8,766 bases of DNA from an uncultured Planctomycetia bacterium (GCA_937952135.1 CALFYL010000131.1:1-8766); one strand, 5' to 3'. Counted from the first letter of the stretch, positions 1 to 6,668 are shown. Program-made: numbers and translations. Notes: a model not told the origin generated them from the sequence alone.

Positions 1-98
1 AGCCTGGTGCGCGCGGGCCGCTCGGAAAGGGAATCCCGCGCGAACCGGGCCGGCGAGGTCGGCCCGCTCCGTCGGCGAGCTTGTTTGGCGAGCCAGAG

Positions 99-175
99 TG
101 GCAGGGCAGCAGGGATTCGAACCCCGAACCTACTGATTTGGAATCAGTCGCTCTAACCGTTGGAGCTACTGCCCT
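99..175 (-). tRNA. trnW: tRNA-Trp (anticodon CCA)
   Basis: Read on the minus strand, the sequence folds as a complete cloverleaf. It has a 7-bp acceptor stem (AGGGCAG with CTGCCCT), D stem GCTC/GAGC with a 9-base loop containing GG, anticodon stem ACTGA/TCAGT around loop TTCCAAA, a 5-base variable loop, and a T arm with loop TTCGAAT. The anticodon CCA (plus-strand 139-141) reads UGG, so this is tRNA-Trp. The discriminator base is G and the 3' CCA is encoded in the DNA (plus-strand 99-101). In many bacteria tRNA-Trp sits just upstream of secE-nusG; if that holds here, secE would lie beyond the left edge of the window. No secE start is visible in positions 1-98. Confidence 0.97.
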
Positions 176-192
176 TCCCTTGGCGGCCGGAC

Positions 193-221
193 AGGTTAGG
201 TCGGCGCCGCACTCCAGGCAA
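193..221 (-). promoter_or_regulatory. Putative promoter of tRNA-Trp
   Basis: On the minus strand there is a -35-like TTGCCT (plus-strand 216-221) and a -10-like TAACCT (193-198) separated by exactly 17 bases. A start about 7 bases below the -10 would fall near 186, leaving a leader of about 11 bases before the mature tRNA end at 175. Each hexamer matches the sigma-70 consensus only partly, so the call rests mainly on spacing and position. Confidence 0.4.
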
Positions 222-244
222 GCGAATGGCGCGCGCGCACGCGT

Positions 245-267
245 CGCGCGCTCCGCTCGAGCGCGCG
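245..267. other. Perfect GC hairpin in alternating CG tract
   Basis: CGCGCGCT (245-252) and AGCGCGCG (260-267) form a perfect 8-bp inverted repeat around a 7-base loop. It sits in a longer alternating purine-pyrimidine stretch (about 229-275) between the divergent tRNA-Trp and pcnB promoters. Alternating CG tracts can adopt Z-DNA under negative supercoiling; whether this one does is inference. No T-run follows on either strand, so it is not an intrinsic terminator. Confidence 0.4.
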
Positions 268-314
268 CGCCGCGACCGGCGTACGGCATGTGCTTCGTGC
301 TCGCGCTCGCGCGC

Positions 315-323
315 TGCTACAGT
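315..323 (+). promoter_or_regulatory. Putative extended -10 promoter of pcnB
   Basis: TG-C-TACAGT fits an extended -10 element (TG, one base, then 4 of 6 matches to TATAAT). It lies in one of the few less GC-rich spots ahead of pcnB. A start near 330 would give a leader of about 35 bases before the ATG at 365. I see no convincing -35. The same TGnTA pattern occurs ahead of the ncRNA candidate and the methyltransferase gene. Confidence 0.4.
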
Positions 324-364
324 GTCGCTTTGGCGCCCTGTGCGCGCCCACCTTCACAAGGCCC

Positions 365-1723
365 ATGAGCGAAGCCTCCGTCGACCTGGATCCCTTCCAG
401 GATCGGTCCCGTCCCCAAACGCCCCGCGTCCGCCCCGCCGACGACATCGCCACCGCGAGCCTCGACCAGGACGCGTTGCGCGTGATCTCGCGCCTGCAGC
501 GGCAGGGCTTCGAGGCCTACCTCGTCGGAGGGTGCGTGCGCGACCTCTTGCTCGGCAGGCGGCCCAAAGACTTCGACGTCGCCACCAGCGCGCACCCGCG
601 CCAGGTCAAGCGCGCCTTCGCCAACGGACGCATCATCGGCAAGCGCTTCCGACTCGTTCACGTGGCCTACGGCGACCACGTCATCGAAACGGCCACGTTC
701 CGGCGCGCGCCGCTTCCTCGCGGCGACGAGCCGGACGACCTGCTCATCACCGACGACAACGAGTTCGGCACCGCGGAAGAGGACGCTCGCCGGCGCGATT
801 TCACGATCAACGCGCTGTTCCTCGACCCGACGAAGCGCCAGATCCTGGACTACGTCGGCGGGCTCGACGACCTCGACGCCGGCGTGCTGCGCACGATCGG
901 AGATCCGCGCGTGCGCATGGCCGAGGATCCCGTGCGCATCCTGCGTGCGATCAAGTTCGCGACGCGCCTGGGCCTGCGCATCGACGACGGGACCTGGGAC
1001 GCGATGATCGACACGGCCGATGAGCTCGGGCGCTCCGCGAAGCCGCGCGTGCTCGAGGAGATCCTGCGCCTGATGCGTTCGGGCGTCGCGCTGGGCGCAT
1101 TCCGCATGATGCGCGCGTGCGGCGCCCTGCGCGTGCTGCTGCCGCAGATCGACGCGCACCTCGGCCGGCGCGACGACCCCGATCCCGCGGCGCACGACCG
1201 CGCGGACGAGTTCTGGCGCCTGCTCGAAGCGCTCGACGGCGACGTGCACGCCGGAAACGTGCCCGCGACCGGCGTTTGCGTCGCCGTGCTGTTCCTGCGC
1301 GTCATCGAGCGCGCCGCGAACGTCGATCCGCGCAACCACGACGCCGCCGGCCCCGAGCTCGCGCGCGCCGCGAGCGAGCTGCTCGAGCCCTTCTCGATCG
1401 GCGTGCGCCTCTCGCGCCGCGACACCGGCAAGGCCATCCGGGCGATCGTGCAGCAGCGCCGCTTCACGCAGCCGCTGAGCAAACGCTTCCGCCCGCTGCT
1501 GTTCGCGCGCGGCGAGGACTTTCGCGAATCGCTCGACCTGTTCCGCCTGCGCTCGATGGCCTGGGGGCAGGGCTGGGACGTGTACGAGTCGTGGGTGCAG
1601 CGCTTCGAGGAAGCGCAGGGCGCGAGCCCGGACGAAGTCGAGCGCGAGCGCAAGCGCAAGCGCCGCCGCGGACGTCGGAAGCCCAAGCGCGGCGCCGGCG
1701 ACGAGCCCGCAGCCGAAGCGTAG
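365..1723 (+). CDS. pcnB: Poly(A) polymerase I (class II nucleotidyltransferase)
   Basis: This 452-residue protein adds 3' poly(A) tails to RNA, which in bacteria marks RNAs for exonucleolytic decay. The nucleotidyltransferase head is clear: LVGGCVRDLLLG (53-64), catalytic KDFD with Asp69 and Asp71, Glu108 in IETATFR, RRDFTINALF (143-152) and EDPVRILRAIKFA (187-199). IIGKRFRLVHV (90-100) matches the signature that separates bacterial poly(A) polymerases from the closely related CCA-adding enzymes. The length (E. coli PcnB is about 450-465) and the Arg/Lys-rich tail (427-442) also fit PcnB. The ATG at 365 is chosen because residues from there fit the family; the frame stays open upstream to 290, but that part is Arg/Ala-rich low-complexity sequence. 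An AAGG lies only 3 bases ahead, so the ribosome binding site is weak. All catalytic acids are present. The alternative, a CCA-adding enzyme, is less likely. Confidence 0.92.
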   Translation: MSEASVDLDPFQDRSRPQTPRVRPADDIATASLDQDALRVISRLQRQGFEAYLVGGCVRDLLLGRRPKDFDVATSAHPRQVKRAFANGRIIGKRFRLVHVAYGDHVIETATFRRAPLPRGDEPDDLLITDDNEFGTAEEDARRRDFTINALFLDPTKRQILDYVGGLDDLDAGVLRTIGDPRVRMAEDPVRILRAIKFATRLGLRIDDGTWDAMIDTADELGRSAKPRVLEEILRLMRSGVALGAFRMMRACGALRVLLPQIDAHLGRRDDPDPAAHDRADEFWRLLEALDGDVHAGNVPATGVCVAVLFLRVIERAANVDPRNHDAAGPELARAASELLEPFSIGVRLSRRDTGKAIRAIVQQRRFTQPLSKRFRPLLFARGEDFRESLDLFRLRSMAWGQGWDVYESWVQRFEEAQGASPDEVERERKRKRRRGRRKPKRGAGDEPAAEA

Positions 1724-1729
1724 ACGCCC

Positions 1730-1770
1730 GGGCGCAGCCCCTCGTTTCGGCGCGGCGCCCCTGAGTTTTT
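1730..1770 (+). terminator. Weak intrinsic terminator after pcnB
   Basis: GGGCGC (1730-1735) pairs with GCGCCC (1755-1760) seven bases after the pcnB stop codon, and five Ts follow at 1766-1770. The loop is long (19 bases) and the T-run starts 5 bases past the stem, so this is a modest terminator. It would separate pcnB from the transcript proposed downstream. Confidence 0.45.
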
Positions 1771-1799
1771 CTCGTCCGTCCGCCCCGCGCCGCAAAGGG

Positions 1800-1808
1800 T
1801 GTTAGATT
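1800..1808 (+). promoter_or_regulatory. Putative extended -10 promoter of the ncRNA candidate
   Basis: TG-T-TAGATT is an extended -10 match (TATAAT positions T1, A2, A4 and T6 conserved). A start about 7 bases downstream would be near 1815. No -35 hexamer is visible in the GC-rich sequence before it. It lies between the pcnB terminator and the structured region, where an ncRNA promoter would be expected. Confidence 0.45.
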
Positions 1809-1814
1809 CGTTGT

Positions 1815-2136
1815 GAAGGCGCTGATTCGAGCGACGCGCCGCCCTCCTGGAACGCGTCGGGGCCCCCAAGCGGGCGCCGAAAGCAGTTCCTGCGCGGGGA
1901 CGGCGGCGTGGAGCGCGAAGCCTCGCCGGAACACTCTTGGTTGGTTTTGACTTGGTTGTTGTCGTCTTGATGGTTGTTGCGCCGGGGAGTGGTTGCCCCG
2001 GCCGCGTTGGAAAATAGGGCGCTGTGGAGGATTGAGCCGTAAAGGCTCGAGTTGGCTCCAGCGGCGCCGCTTCCAACGGTGCTGATTGCCGAGCGGGCGG
2101 CCTCGCGAGAAGGAGGTCGCCCGCTCGACTTTTTTT
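1815..2136 (+). ncRNA. Candidate structured non-coding RNA, family unknown
   Basis: About 320 bases without a credible ORF, bracketed by an extended -10 and a strong terminator. Visible helices, 5' to 3': GGCGC/GCGCC (1818-1822 with 1836-1840); GGAAC/GTTCC (1849-1853 with 1886-1890); a T/G-rich, A/C-poor segment (1931-1979); a 7-bp hairpin GCCGGGG/CCCCGGC (1981-1987 with 1996-2002); then a nested domain closed by the perfect 8-bp stem CGTTGGAA/TTCCAACG (2005-2012 with 2071-2078). That domain contains GGCGC/GCGCC (2018-2022 with 2064-2068), TGGAG/CTCCA (2025-2029 with 2056-2060) and hairpin GAGCC-GTAAA-GGCTC (2034-2048). The terminator stem follows 11 bases later. I looked for, and did not find, the conserved cores of RNase P RNA, the tRNA-like ends of tmRNA, the SRP RNA core, or any riboswitch consensus I know. 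It could instead be a long 5' leader with an attenuator for the gene at 2198, or an unusual 6S-like RNA. The 5' end is inferred. Confidence 0.55.
2090..2136 (+). terminator. Strong intrinsic terminator
   Basis: A 15-bp stem (2090-2104 with 2113-2127) has one G-T wobble and no other mismatch around an 8-base loop (GCGAGAAG). Seven Ts follow at 2130-2136. It is by far the best terminator in the window. It lies 62 bases before the next gene, so it ends an upstream transcript rather than one reading from 2198. The minus strand shows no matching T-run after the stem, so it acts in the plus direction only. Confidence 0.9.
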
Positions 2137-2197
2137 CCACCGCTCCACCGGCCCGGCGCGCGGGCGGGGCTCACGGCGCGCGGGCGCGTCCGGCATC

Positions 2198-3415
2198 ATG
2201 CGCGGCGTGAGAACCACGTGGGATCCCAAGCGCCGCGCGGCGCTCGCGTGCCATGCGCTCGCGACGCTGCTTTCGCTCGCGGGCGTCTCCGCGCCGCTGC
2301 GCGCGTCGCCGGCGATCCCCGTCCAGGCGAAGACGCCCGCGAAGCCGTCCACGGCGAAGGCCCCCGACGAGACGGCCATCCGTCGCGCGTGGAGTTTCTT
2401 GACCGCGGCGGAGCAAGAAGACGCGCTGGAGGAGTACGAGGCTCGCGCCGAGTACGTCGAGAGCTTCACTTCGCGGCTGGTGAAGTTCGCGCTCACGCTC
2501 GACGAGCGCGACCGCGGACTCTTGCCGCCCGAGCCGACCATCCCGTACTTCGATCCGACGACGCACGCGCCAGCGCAACCGATCCCCCGCCGCGCGCTCG
2601 AACCCGACTCGGAGGCCGCACGGAGCACGACGCGGAGCATCGTCGGCAAGCTGCACGAGCGCCGCCTCGCCGTCGCGTGCCGCTACGACTACGCGGCGCG
2701 CGACATCGTCAAGCTCGCCGATCCCGAGCCGCTCGGGCGGCGCTTCGAAAACGCACTCGCGGGTGCGCTTCCCCAGCAGGACTACGCCGAGGCGCTGGTC
2801 GAGCGCGCGCTCGACAACGGCGCGCACTACAAGACGTTCGCGGCCTTCGCGCACGCCTACACGGACCGCAACGGCAACGTGTTTCCGGGGATCACGCTCT
2901 ACGACGCGTGGAGTTCCGGCGCGGACCTCGAGATGCCCGACGTCGACGTGCTCGGCATCGTCCACACGGTCCTGGACGACTGGAAGAAGTGGAAGGCGCC
3001 CGTGCCCGCGAGCCAGCACAAGGCGCTCTACGACCGCGTCGGCAAGTTGTTCCAGGACGCGCGCCGCCACCGCGGGTTGCGCGCCGCGTACGCGCGCTGC
3101 TACCTCGGCGGCGCGAGCGAGCTCGAGCCGCTGTACAGCGTGTGCGTCGAGCGCCTGCACTTCGCGTGGGACGTGCACAAGAGCGATCCGAGCCTGCTGC
3201 TCAAGACGCTGCCCGTGCCCGACAAGTGGAACCAACACCTGGCGACGCTGGAGAAGGACATGCTCAAGGCGAAAGACGGGCGCTCCCGCGCGCTCGTGCG
3301 CATCGAGACGCTGGCCGCCGACGCCGCGCAGCTTCGCGCGCTGTGGATCGAGGTTCTCGACTCGCGCGGCGCCTTCGAACGCACGTCGAAGCCGCCGAGC
3401 GCTCCGGGCAAGTAG
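2198..3415 (+). CDS. Secreted protein of unknown family
   Basis: A 405-residue protein that I do not recognise. The N-terminus looks like a Sec signal peptide: basic residues to position 13 (KRR), a hydrophobic stretch at about 14-34 rich in Ala and Leu, and small-residue cleavage options near 36-39. A Pro/Lys/Ala-rich linker follows (about 40-58). The rest is predicted mostly helical, with many Asp/Glu/Lys/Arg and no further membrane segment. A distinctive block is YTDRNGNVFPGITLYDAW (221-238); its DRNGN resembles a calcium-binding loop but is a single copy, so I do not claim binding. Cys161, Cys301 and Cys316 remain in the predicted mature part. The ATG at 2198 is the only reasonable start that keeps the signal peptide, but no Shine-Dalgarno sequence precedes it and I see no promoter in 2137-2197. 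The coding strand is supported by strong GC third-position bias. The gene converges on dus with 14 bases between the stop codons. Confidence 0.8.
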   Translation: MRGVRTTWDPKRRAALACHALATLLSLAGVSAPLRASPAIPVQAKTPAKPSTAKAPDETAIRRAWSFLTAAEQEDALEEYEARAEYVESFTSRLVKFALTLDERDRGLLPPEPTIPYFDPTTHAPAQPIPRRALEPDSEAARSTTRSIVGKLHERRLAVACRYDYAARDIVKLADPEPLGRRFENALAGALPQQDYAEALVERALDNGAHYKTFAAFAHAYTDRNGNVFPGITLYDAWSSGADLEMPDVDVLGIVHTVLDDWKKWKAPVPASQHKALYDRVGKLFQDARRHRGLRAAYARCYLGGASELEPLYSVCVERLHFAWDVHKSDPSLLLKTLPVPDKWNQHLATLEKDMLKAKDGRSRALVRIETLAADAAQLRALWIEVLDSRGAFERTSKPPSAPGK

Positions 3416-3429
3416 CTCCCGCGAAGCGG

Positions 3430-4653
3430 TCAGCCGCCGTCGAGCGCTTCCGCCTCGGCGGCGTCGAAGGTCTCGCAGGGCGGAACGTCGTCGTCCCGGT
3501 GGTCGAGGTAGCCCTGCGGGAGCGCGACGCGTTGCGCGCGGCCGCTCTTGCCGCGGTGCGCGCGCAAGGCGTTCTTCGGGAAGGGTTCGTCGCGGTCGAG
3601 GCCTTCGATGCCGAGCACGAGTTGCTCGTAGCTCGACACGGTGCGCAGCCGCTCGCGCAGCGGCGACGAGTTGCGGAAGCCCTTCGTGTACCAGGCGGTC
3701 CACTTGCGCATCTGCAGCATGCCGAGCTCGGGCCCGAAGAACTCGCACAGCCTTCGCGCGTGGTCGAGCATCACGTCGAGCACCTGCCCCAGGTTCGGCG
3801 GCGGCGCCGGCTCGCGGCCGTCGAAGGCCGCGGCGAGCTCGCCGAAGAGCCAGGGCCGCCCCAGGCAGCCGCGGCCGATGATCACGCCGTCGCAGTGCGT
3901 CGCGCGCATCATCCTCAGCGCGTCCCAGCACTCCCAGATGTCGCCGTTTCCGAGCACGGGTATCGACACGCGCGCCTTGAGCTCGCCGATCGCGCTCCAA
4001 TCCGCTTCGCCCGAATACAACTGCGCCGCCGTGCGAGCGTGGAGCCCGATGGCGCTCGCGCCTTCCTCCTGCGCGACGCGCCCGGCGTCGCCGAAGGTCA
4101 GCAGCCCGTCGTCGATGCCTTTGCGCACCTTCACGGTCACGGGCGTGCCGCGCGCGGCGGCGACCATCGCGCGCACGATGTTCGCCATCAGCCGCGGCTT
4201 CACCGGAATGGCCGCGCCGCCGCCGTGCGAGGTGACCTTGCGCACCGGACATCCGAGGTTGAGGTCGACGTGGTCGACGCCTTCGTCGACGAGCCGGGCC
4301 ACCATCTCGCCCGCGTCGCGCGGATCCGACGTGTAGACCTGCACCGAGCGCGGGTTCTCGTCGGGGCGCGAGCTCGCGAGCTGCGCCGTCCGCCGGTTGC
4401 CGTTGAGGTAGCCGCGCGCCGTGATCATCTCCGACACGTACAGCCCCGCGCCTTGCTCGCGGCACAGGGAGCGGAACGGATAGTTCGTGACGCCCGCCAT
4501 CGGCGCGAGCACGACCGGCGGCCAGATCGACAACTCCCCCAGGCGCAGAGGCGCGAATTCGCCCGGCCCCGCGAGCGCGACGGCGCTCGCCGAACCCGGC
4601 GCCGCTTCGTTCGCCCCGCGCGACGAGCCGTCCTCCTCGGATGTCTCGCGCAC
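3430..4653 (-). CDS. dusB: tRNA-dihydrouridine synthase, DusB/NifR3-like
   Basis: A 407-residue FMN-dependent enzyme that reduces specific uridines in tRNA to dihydrouridine in the cytoplasm. Family motifs occur in order: APMAGV (50-55) at the start of the TIM barrel, LNLGCP (131-136) with catalytic Cys135, VKVRKG (174-179) with the FMN-contacting Lys175, LHARTAAQLYSGEADW (204-219), GNGDI (235-239) and GRGCLGRPW (260-268). It is longer than E. coli DusB (about 320). The extra C-terminal part (about 355-407, with HRGKSGRAQRVALPQGYLD) recalls the tail I associate with actinobacterial NifR3-type proteins. No ATG exists before the core, so the start is taken as GTG at 4653, two bases after the stop of the upstream gene, with AAGGA about 12 bases ahead. 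The first 35 residues are low-complexity. The tight spacing implies co-transcription and translational coupling with the amidohydrolase. Exact target uridine cannot be told from sequence. Confidence 0.93.
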   Translation of the reverse strand: MRETSEEDGSSRGANEAAPGSASAVALAGPGEFAPLRLGELSIWPPVVLAPMAGVTNYPFRSLCREQGAGLYVSEMITARGYLNGNRRTAQLASSRPDENPRSVQVYTSDPRDAGEMVARLVDEGVDHVDLNLGCPVRKVTSHGGGAAIPVKPRLMANIVRAMVAAARGTPVTVKVRKGIDDGLLTFGDAGRVAQEEGASAIGLHARTAAQLYSGEADWSAIGELKARVSIPVLGNGDIWECWDALRMMRATHCDGVIIGRGCLGRPWLFGELAAAFDGREPAPPPNLGQVLDVMLDHARRLCEFFGPELGMLQMRKWTAWYTKGFRNSSPLRERLRTVSSYEQLVLGIEGLDRDEPFPKNALRAHRGKSGRAQRVALPQGYLDHRDDDVPPCETFDAAEAEALDGG

Positions 4654-4655
4654 GC

Positions 4656-6668
4656 TCAACGCCCGTCCTTGCGCTCCGCTTCGCTCTCCGCCGTCGCGCG
4701 CAGCTTGTCCGCGGTCTCCTTCGGCAGATCCAGGCCCGTTCCGCCGTGCGTGTCGAACTCGAGCAGCGTCGTTTGGGCCTGTCCCGAGCCGATCTGATCG
4801 ACGAGCACCCGCACCGCGCCCGACACGTCGAAGGCGCACCTCTTGAGCCCCGTCGGCGTGCGGAAGCCGTGGTCGCCCGCTTCGTTGATCGCGAGGTCCC
4901 AGCGCACGACTTCGAGCTCGAGGCCTTCGTGGAAGCGCACGATCGCAAGCGGGCCGGGCTTGGCCGTCATCGCGAGCAACATCGGCGTGGTCACGCTGTC
5001 GCAGTCGATCGCCGCGAGCTCCTCGCGCGCCGCTTGAAGGTCGATGAAACCGCCGTCGAGCCGGCGCTCGACGCGCCATTGCTCGCCCTCGCGCAAGCCC
5101 TTGACGACCAATTCGCGCCCCTGCGCCTTCGCGCGCAGCTCGAAGCTGTCGAGCTTGTTCTTGCGCACGCGCTGGCGGACGTTGATCAGGATCTCGGGCC
5201 GGCCGACGCCGCCCGGCGCCCGGCGCTGTCCGCAGAACGTGAGCGTGCCGTCGACTTCGCGCACGACCGCCCAGCGCTCCGCCGCGAGGCGCCCGGCCGC
5301 CGAAATCGTTTCGGTGTGGCCGCTGATCAGCAGCTTGCCTTCGGGCGTCGCCGGCGCGTCCACGGCGATCGGCTGGTCGAACTGCTCCTTCGCCGCCGTC
5401 ACCCACTGGCGAAGCTCGCCGCGGATCTGGTCCAGTCGCTCGCCGTCCAAGTACGTGCCGCGGCGAACGATCGCGTCGATGTCTCCAAGCGCGGCGACGC
5501 TGGCGCGCGGATCGCTGCGCAGCACGACGAGGTTCGCCGCCTTGCCCGCTTCGATCGTTCCCGCATCGGCGATGTTGAAGCACTCCGCCGCGTCGCGCGT
5601 GCACGCCGCGAGGCACTCGGCCGGCGTCGCGCCCGCCGCCGCCCACTGTGCGAGCTCGCGGTGCAGGCCCTCGCCCGGCATCAACCACGGGTGCGGCGCG
5701 CCGCTTCCCGGCGCCAGCTTCGCGCCCGCCGCGCGCAGCGCCGCGAACAGCGCGCGTGCCTTGACCAGCGCGGCCTCCTGCGAGCGGCGCAAGGTGTCGT
5801 CGCGCTTCGCGAGCCGTTGGGCGAGCTCGTTCGACCAGAAACTGGTGTAGTTCGGGCCGAGGCTGTCGAGGTCCGCCGATTTCGGATCGGTGGCGTCGAG
5901 GTCCTTCGAAAGCGCGCTCAGGGTGGGGATGACCCACACGCCCGACTCGGCGACTTGTTTCGCGATCTCGGCGAACTCGTCGACCGACACGTCGCTCCAG
6001 CGCTTGCCCTTCGGGAGTAGCGCGTCGAGCGTCACGAGCCCCGTCGGCTTCTCGGCGAGCACCTCCGCGAGGTCGAGCTTCGCGGGTCGCGGCCCGAAGA
6101 TGCGGCCCGAGACCTTGCGCGTCTCCGCCAGCAACGCGCGCCACACCTCGGGTTCGAGCTGCGCGTGCGTCGCAAAGAAGCGCACACCGAGCTCGCCGAG
6201 GTGCTCCACCGCTTCGTGCGCGTCCTCGACGGTCTTCAGGACGAGCGCTGCGTTCGTGGCCGGCGGCTCGCCGTCGAGCAGCGCGCCCGCGGTCACGATC
6301 TCGGGCCCCATCGAAGCGCTGCGCAGCTTGGCGTCGAGCACGCTCAACACCTGCGCGAGGTCGTTGCCGTGGTCGCAGATCACCGCCACGCCCGCGAGGG
6401 TGTAGAGGCGGTCGTGCTCGCTGTCGTGGTAGGCGAGCGTGTCGATGTAGCCGGGCACGATGTGCTTGCCCGTGACGTCGATGCGCCGCGCCTTCGGCGG
6501 CACTTCGGCGAGCGGGCAGACCGACTTGATCACGCCTTCTTCGACGACGACGGCGAGCGAGGCTGGCGCGGCGCCGCTCTGGAGCGTGTGCACCTGTCCG
6601 CCGACCAGCGCAACGAGCTCCAGGGCCGCGAATTTGAGGGCCAGGGGTAGTGTGAGCATCGCGGCCAT
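4656..6668 (-). CDS. Amidohydrolase-fold protein lacking metal ligands (putative pseudoenzyme)
   Basis: A 670-residue protein. Residues about 18-415 follow the layout of imidazolonepropionase/prolidase-like amidohydrolases: LVALVGGQVHTL at the start, GKHIVPGYID (67-76), VIPTL (246-250), GEGLHREL (332-339), then the classic tail TPAECLAACTRDAAE, GTIEAGKAANLVVL (370-383). The active site is abnormal. The HxH after the PGxID motif is T77-L78-A79, the usual GTD near the barrel's end is GSG (321-323), and the histidine strands read IFGPRPAK (190-197) and GLVTLDALL (210-218). The fold is intact and there is no frameshift, so it is maintained rather than decaying; I infer a non-catalytic or re-purposed protein. 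Residues about 420-670 are a second, beta-rich region I cannot assign. The N-terminus is hydrophobic (MLTLPLALKFAALELVALVGG) but weakly charged, so a signal peptide is uncertain. M4 is an alternative start; neither has a clear ribosome binding site. It is first in an operon with dus. Confidence 0.85.
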   Translation of the reverse strand: MAAMLTLPLALKFAALELVALVGGQVHTLQSGAAPASLAVVVEEGVIKSVCPLAEVPPKARRIDVTGKHIVPGYIDTLAYHDSEHDRLYTLAGVAVICDHGNDLAQVLSVLDAKLRSASMGPEIVTAGALLDGEPPATNAALVLKTVEDAHEAVEHLGELGVRFFATHAQLEPEVWRALLAETRKVSGRIFGPRPAKLDLAEVLAEKPTGLVTLDALLPKGKRWSDVSVDEFAEIAKQVAESGVWVIPTLSALSKDLDATDPKSADLDSLGPNYTSFWSNELAQRLAKRDDTLRRSQEAALVKARALFAALRAAGAKLAPGSGAPHPWLMPGEGLHRELAQWAAAGATPAECLAACTRDAAECFNIADAGTIEAGKAANLVVLRSDPRASVAALGDIDAIVRRGTYLDGERLDQIRGELRQWVTAAKEQFDQPIAVDAPATPEGKLLISGHTETISAAGRLAAERWAVVREVDGTLTFCGQRRAPGGVGRPEILINVRQRVRKNKLDSFELRAKAQGRELVVKGLREGEQWRVERRLDGGFIDLQAAREELAAIDCDSVTTPMLLAMTAKPGPLAIVRFHEGLELEVVRWDLAINEAGDHGFRTPTGLKRCAFDVSGAVRVLVDQIGSGQAQTTLLEFDTHGGTGLDLPKETADKLRATAESEAERKDGR

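Noticed and set aside
1..98. Possible start of secE downstream of tRNA-Trp on the minus strand
   Set aside because: tRNA-Trp often precedes secE, but no start codon with a SecE-like frame can be seen in these 98 bases. A GGGCC/GGCCC hairpin there has no T-run, so no terminator is called either.
225..280. Alternating CG tract considered as a simple-sequence repeat or terminator
   Set aside because: It is not a regular tandem repeat and has no T-run. It is noted only as a hairpin.
317..1795. A 492-codon minus-strand open frame opposite pcnB
   Set aside because: It is a shadow of pcnB caused by GC-rich third positions. Its translation is low-complexity Ala/Arg/Val/Glu with no family motifs, while the plus strand carries full PcnB motifs.
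1970..2017. A 15-codon ORF (ATG to TAG) inside the ncRNA candidate, considered as a tmRNA-like tag or small peptide
   Set aside because: There is no Shine-Dalgarno sequence, the encoded peptide is not hydrophobic at its end like a tmRNA tag, and the region lacks the tRNA-like ends of tmRNA.
1802..2140. A 112-codon minus-strand frame covering the ncRNA candidate
   Set aside because: It has an unusual composition (Asn/Gln/Ser-rich through the T/G-rich segment), no ribosome binding site and no family resemblance. The directional terminator on the plus strand explains the region better.
2086..4797. A 903-codon plus-strand open frame
   Set aside because: It crosses two recognised genes in other frames and consists of Arg/Ala-rich low-complexity sequence, typical of a GC-rich shadow frame.
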